From Mantamonas sphyraenae (taxonomy: Eukaryota; CRuMs; Mantamonadidae), in NCBI GenBank assembly GCA_026936335.1, contig JAPMXV010000042.1, positions 558,001 to 622,000 on the forward strand: 64,000 bases of DNA, in the 5' to 3' direction. Shown piece after piece: positions 61,642 through 64,000 of the stretch. The notes beneath the pieces were generated by a model, which worked only from the letters and a program-made list of their open reading frames with translations, was not told the origin of the DNA and did not search any database. Every line of letters starts with the position of its first letter. Position 1 is the first letter of the stretch. Made by a program: the position numbers and the translations under genes.

Positions 61642-63540
61642 TTACCAGCGCCACATGTTCATCCAGGCTCGGAGGCGCACGTACTCGGGCAGGGTAAAGA
61701 CAGAGCCGACGGCGGCAACGGCCGGGTTCTGGTCGTAGATGTAGCGGCGGCCGGCGGTCTTTACGTCGTCGGCGGAGACGGCATCGACACGGCCAAAGAT
61801 TTCGCCAGGGCTGAGGCGGCGACCGTAGGTGAGCATATGGCGGCCGATCTCCTCGCAGTTTGCGCTGGTGCCATCGAGAGACATGAGCAGGTTTGCCTTG
61901 AGCTGGTTCTTGGCGCGGTTAACCTCGGTCTCGGTGACGTCGAAGCACAGGCGCATCCACTCCATCTGGGTCTCAAAGACAGCCTCCTCCAGAGTGGCCG
62001 GGTCGGCGACAATCTTGAAGCCAAAGAGACCGGTGTCGTTGTACGAGGTGTTGAAGCTCATGAGGGAGTGAGCAAGGTCGCCCTCGGCCAGGGTGGCGCA
62101 GATGTTGGAGGACACGTTCTTGCCTCCGCCCGAGTTGCGGTCCCAGCAGCCCACCAGGCTCTGCATGACCATGAGGGTGAAGAAATCCGGGTGGGTCCAA
62201 CCCACGCCCTGCACAGCGACGGCTACGTGGGCCTGCGGGATGCTCGAGTCGTGCACCCGAATCTCGGAGCCCGTAAACTCTGTCGGGGCCTGGTCAGCCA
62301 CTGCGTTGTCTCGCGACAGGCCGCCGAAGCTCTGGTTTGCCAGGTCGACGAGCTCGTCGTGGTCAACGGGGCCGCATGCAGCCAGCACCATGCGCGGGGC
62401 CGTGTAGTACGTGTCGATGTACGTCTTGAGGTCGTCCTGGGTGATGGAGCGGATGTTGCTCTCGGGACCCAGAATGGTACGTCCCAGCGCCTGGCCCTGG
62501 AAAGCGGTGGCGTGCAGCTGGTCCATCAGCACCTCGTCCACATGCGACTCGACGCTCTTGAGCTCGCGCAGGATCACACCACGCTCACGCTCGATTGCAG
62601 ACTGCTCCAACTGCGAGTTCTGCAGGATGTCGGACAGAATGTCCACGGCCTGTGCCACGTCCTTCTTGAACACCTTTGCGTGGTACACTGTGCGGTTCCA
62701 CAACAGGCAACAGGGTGCACACATGGGACCAGAGGGTGTGTGTCCACAAGGCGGCAGTGCATGTGTGTGCATGTGTGTGTGTGTGTGTGTGCCCAGGCAG
62801 AGCTGGTGTCAGTTTTCCAGCCTTCAAAGCTTTTCCTCTTGGCGGCCGCCAAAACGCGCCGCGGCCCTCGCTTCCTCCGCGCGCATGCAGAGCACAGAAA
62901 AAGGGAGACAGAAGAACACGGCATGTTGCGTGTTGCACACTGGCCAATCTGCTTGTGTCCTGCATGGGTGGCGAGGGCGTAACCAAAGCCCTAGCCCGCG
63001 TGCTGCGCGGTGCGGCAGGAAAAGCCAGCGAAAGCCCTCCCGGCGCTTCGACCAGCGCTCAATCGGGCGTGCGCTACAGCGGCTGACACTCACCCGTCTG
63101 CTCTCGGCTCGTGTATGCGTTCAGGTGACCGCCCATGTTTTCGATTTCAATCTCCAGACCAGACTGCGAGCGCTTATTCGTTCCCTGTGGCGTGGCGAGG
63201 CGCATGGTCCGAAAAGTGGTCAGTGGAATGCAGCTCCCAGCGGCGGAGAGCCCGTGCGCCGCAAGTGACTCACCTTGAACGCCATGTGCTCCAGAAAGTG
63301 AGCCGTGCCATTGTTCTTCTCGTTCTCGTAGCGCGAGCCTGTGTTGACCCACACGCCCACGGTGGCCGTCTCGCCATAGAACTCCTGCGACGCGACTCGC
63401 ATTCCGTTGTCGAGTGCGCTCACCTGCGTGGGAGGCACATTCAGAATGGACGCCGGGTAGCGCGTCTGCGCATGAGCCACGGCGCTGCTGGAGAACTGAC
63501 GGACACCCTGCTTGCCCTGTTGCACGGTACGGCTGAACAT
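61642..63540 (-). CDS. PMPCB: Mitochondrial processing peptidase beta subunit (467 aa)
   Basis: This M16 metallopeptidase removes mitochondrial presequences. Three exons on the minus strand: 63540-63274, 63184-63094 and 62687-61642. It begins with an Arg/Ser-rich presequence ([20 protein letters not shown]). The zinc motif HFLEH with the distal [11 protein letters not shown] glutamate shows a catalytically competent beta subunit. Other blocks are [64 protein letters not shown] and the block [20 protein letters not shown], with the final [20 protein letters not shown] region. Length fits the family (about 465-490). The phase-1 junction V(YHAK) was confirmed by the conserved reading. Confidence 0.97.
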
Positions 63541-63775
63541 CGTGTTTTGAAGATGGGGTGGTTCGCCCGGCGTTCTCTTTTCCCATTCCGCCAACCACCA
63601 CCACGACACAGTTCACCCTCTGCACCATCCCCTTCCCCCCACCCACGGGCTTCCTTGCCCATTCGTTCTTCTCGATGGTGCGAACGATCAGGGTTTGCCG
63701 ACCCCACCCGTGGCGTGTCTTTGCCTTCCGCCGAGGCACACACCGACTGCAGCAACGAATCCCCCCCCACTGCAC

Positions 63776-63928
63776 ATGTCAACCAGGCGCAAGAAGAAGG
63801 CCGAGTTCAATCTGTCGACCGCCTGTGAGGACGGAGGTATCCCCAAGTACGACAGTCTGCAGGACCCGTATCTTGCCAGGCACTTTGGCTCAAAGGGGGT
63901 CCAGCAGAATCTGTACTCCAACGGTTTC
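63776..63928 (+). CDS. First exon of unknown gene, continues beyond window
   Basis: The ATG at 63776 opens 51 codons ending at a good donor (TTC|GTACGT). The peptide has a basic start ([20 protein letters not shown]), then [20 protein letters not shown] and [11 protein letters not shown]. The PKYDSLxDPxLxxxF pattern reminds me of short motifs in sperm/flagellar proteins, but I cannot name one. It is divergent from MPP-beta, with 235 nt between the starts. Confidence 0.6.
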
Positions 63929-64000
63929 GTACGTCGCCCGCATGCCATCCACCTGCGTCCCCCGCCCCATTGACCACCTCCACACTGCACTCGATGCCCC

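Overview
The window is nuclear DNA from a flagellated, free-living type of unicellular eukaryote with a compact, GC-rich genome. Evidence for a eukaryote: nearly every gene has GT-AG introns (about 70-400 nt, donors mostly GTGAGT, GTACGT, GTAAGT or GTAGGT), the tRNAs are eukaryotic in type, and the genes encode cytosolic ribosomal proteins, snurportin, a SAGA subunit, an ARF-family GTPase and mitochondrial import and assembly factors. IFT121/WDR35 implies a cilium or flagellum. TAA, TAG and TGA all serve as stops, so the code looks standard. I cannot place the lineage more precisely. Genes lie head-to-head or tail-to-tail with gaps of 25-200 nt. Poly-serine and acidic or lysine-rich tracts made of trinucleotide repeats occur inside many otherwise conserved proteins.

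Left part (1-20.6 kb). It starts with a truncated coiled-coil protein (minus strand) built on a 39-residue tandem repeat. Next is a 3,074-residue surface protein with about 17 Ig/filamin-like repeats, a Cys-rich stalk and about nine membrane spans. A LamG-GT2 membrane glycosyltransferase fusion, a PP2A B'' subunit, a small polytopic membrane protein, a tRNA-Asp, a tiny membrane-anchored coiled-coil protein and a secretory GT4 glycosyltransferase follow. The giant receptor-like protein plus two secretory-pathway glycosyltransferases is the most lineage-specific part of the window.

Middle part (20.7-41.2 kb). Snurportin, ribosomal protein eS8, a second tRNA-Asp (an inverted copy of the first), a small membrane protein, ATP12/ATPAF2, a secreted JmjC-like protein lacking an iron ligand, two coiled-coil proteins that start 33 nt apart, UTP10/HEATR1, ribosomal protein eL24 and a six-TM cyclic-nucleotide phosphodiesterase.

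Right part (41.2-64 kb). A BRCT protein with a huge acidic/Lys domain, ARL1, SDHAF3, Ap4A phosphorylase, a coiled-coil protein, RLP24 (the biogenesis paralogue of eL24), a PH-domain protein, a SAGA SGF11 subunit, an acidic secreted protein, dyskerin/CBF5, an ERV/ALR-type sulfhydryl oxidase, IFT121, UBP6/USP14, a tRNA-Pro-like sequence, the mitochondrial processing peptidase beta subunit and the first exon of an unknown gene.

Five genes concern ribosomes (eS8, UTP10, eL24, RLP24, CBF5) and three concern mitochondria (ATP12, SDHAF3, MPP-beta). Otherwise the neighbourhood looks like an ordinary mixed eukaryotic gene neighbourhood. Three genes (UTP10, the phosphodiesterase and the PH protein) each need one +1 frame change to read through. 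All exon coordinates were deduced by hand from reading frames, splice motifs and remembered family sequences; no alignment or transcript data were available.
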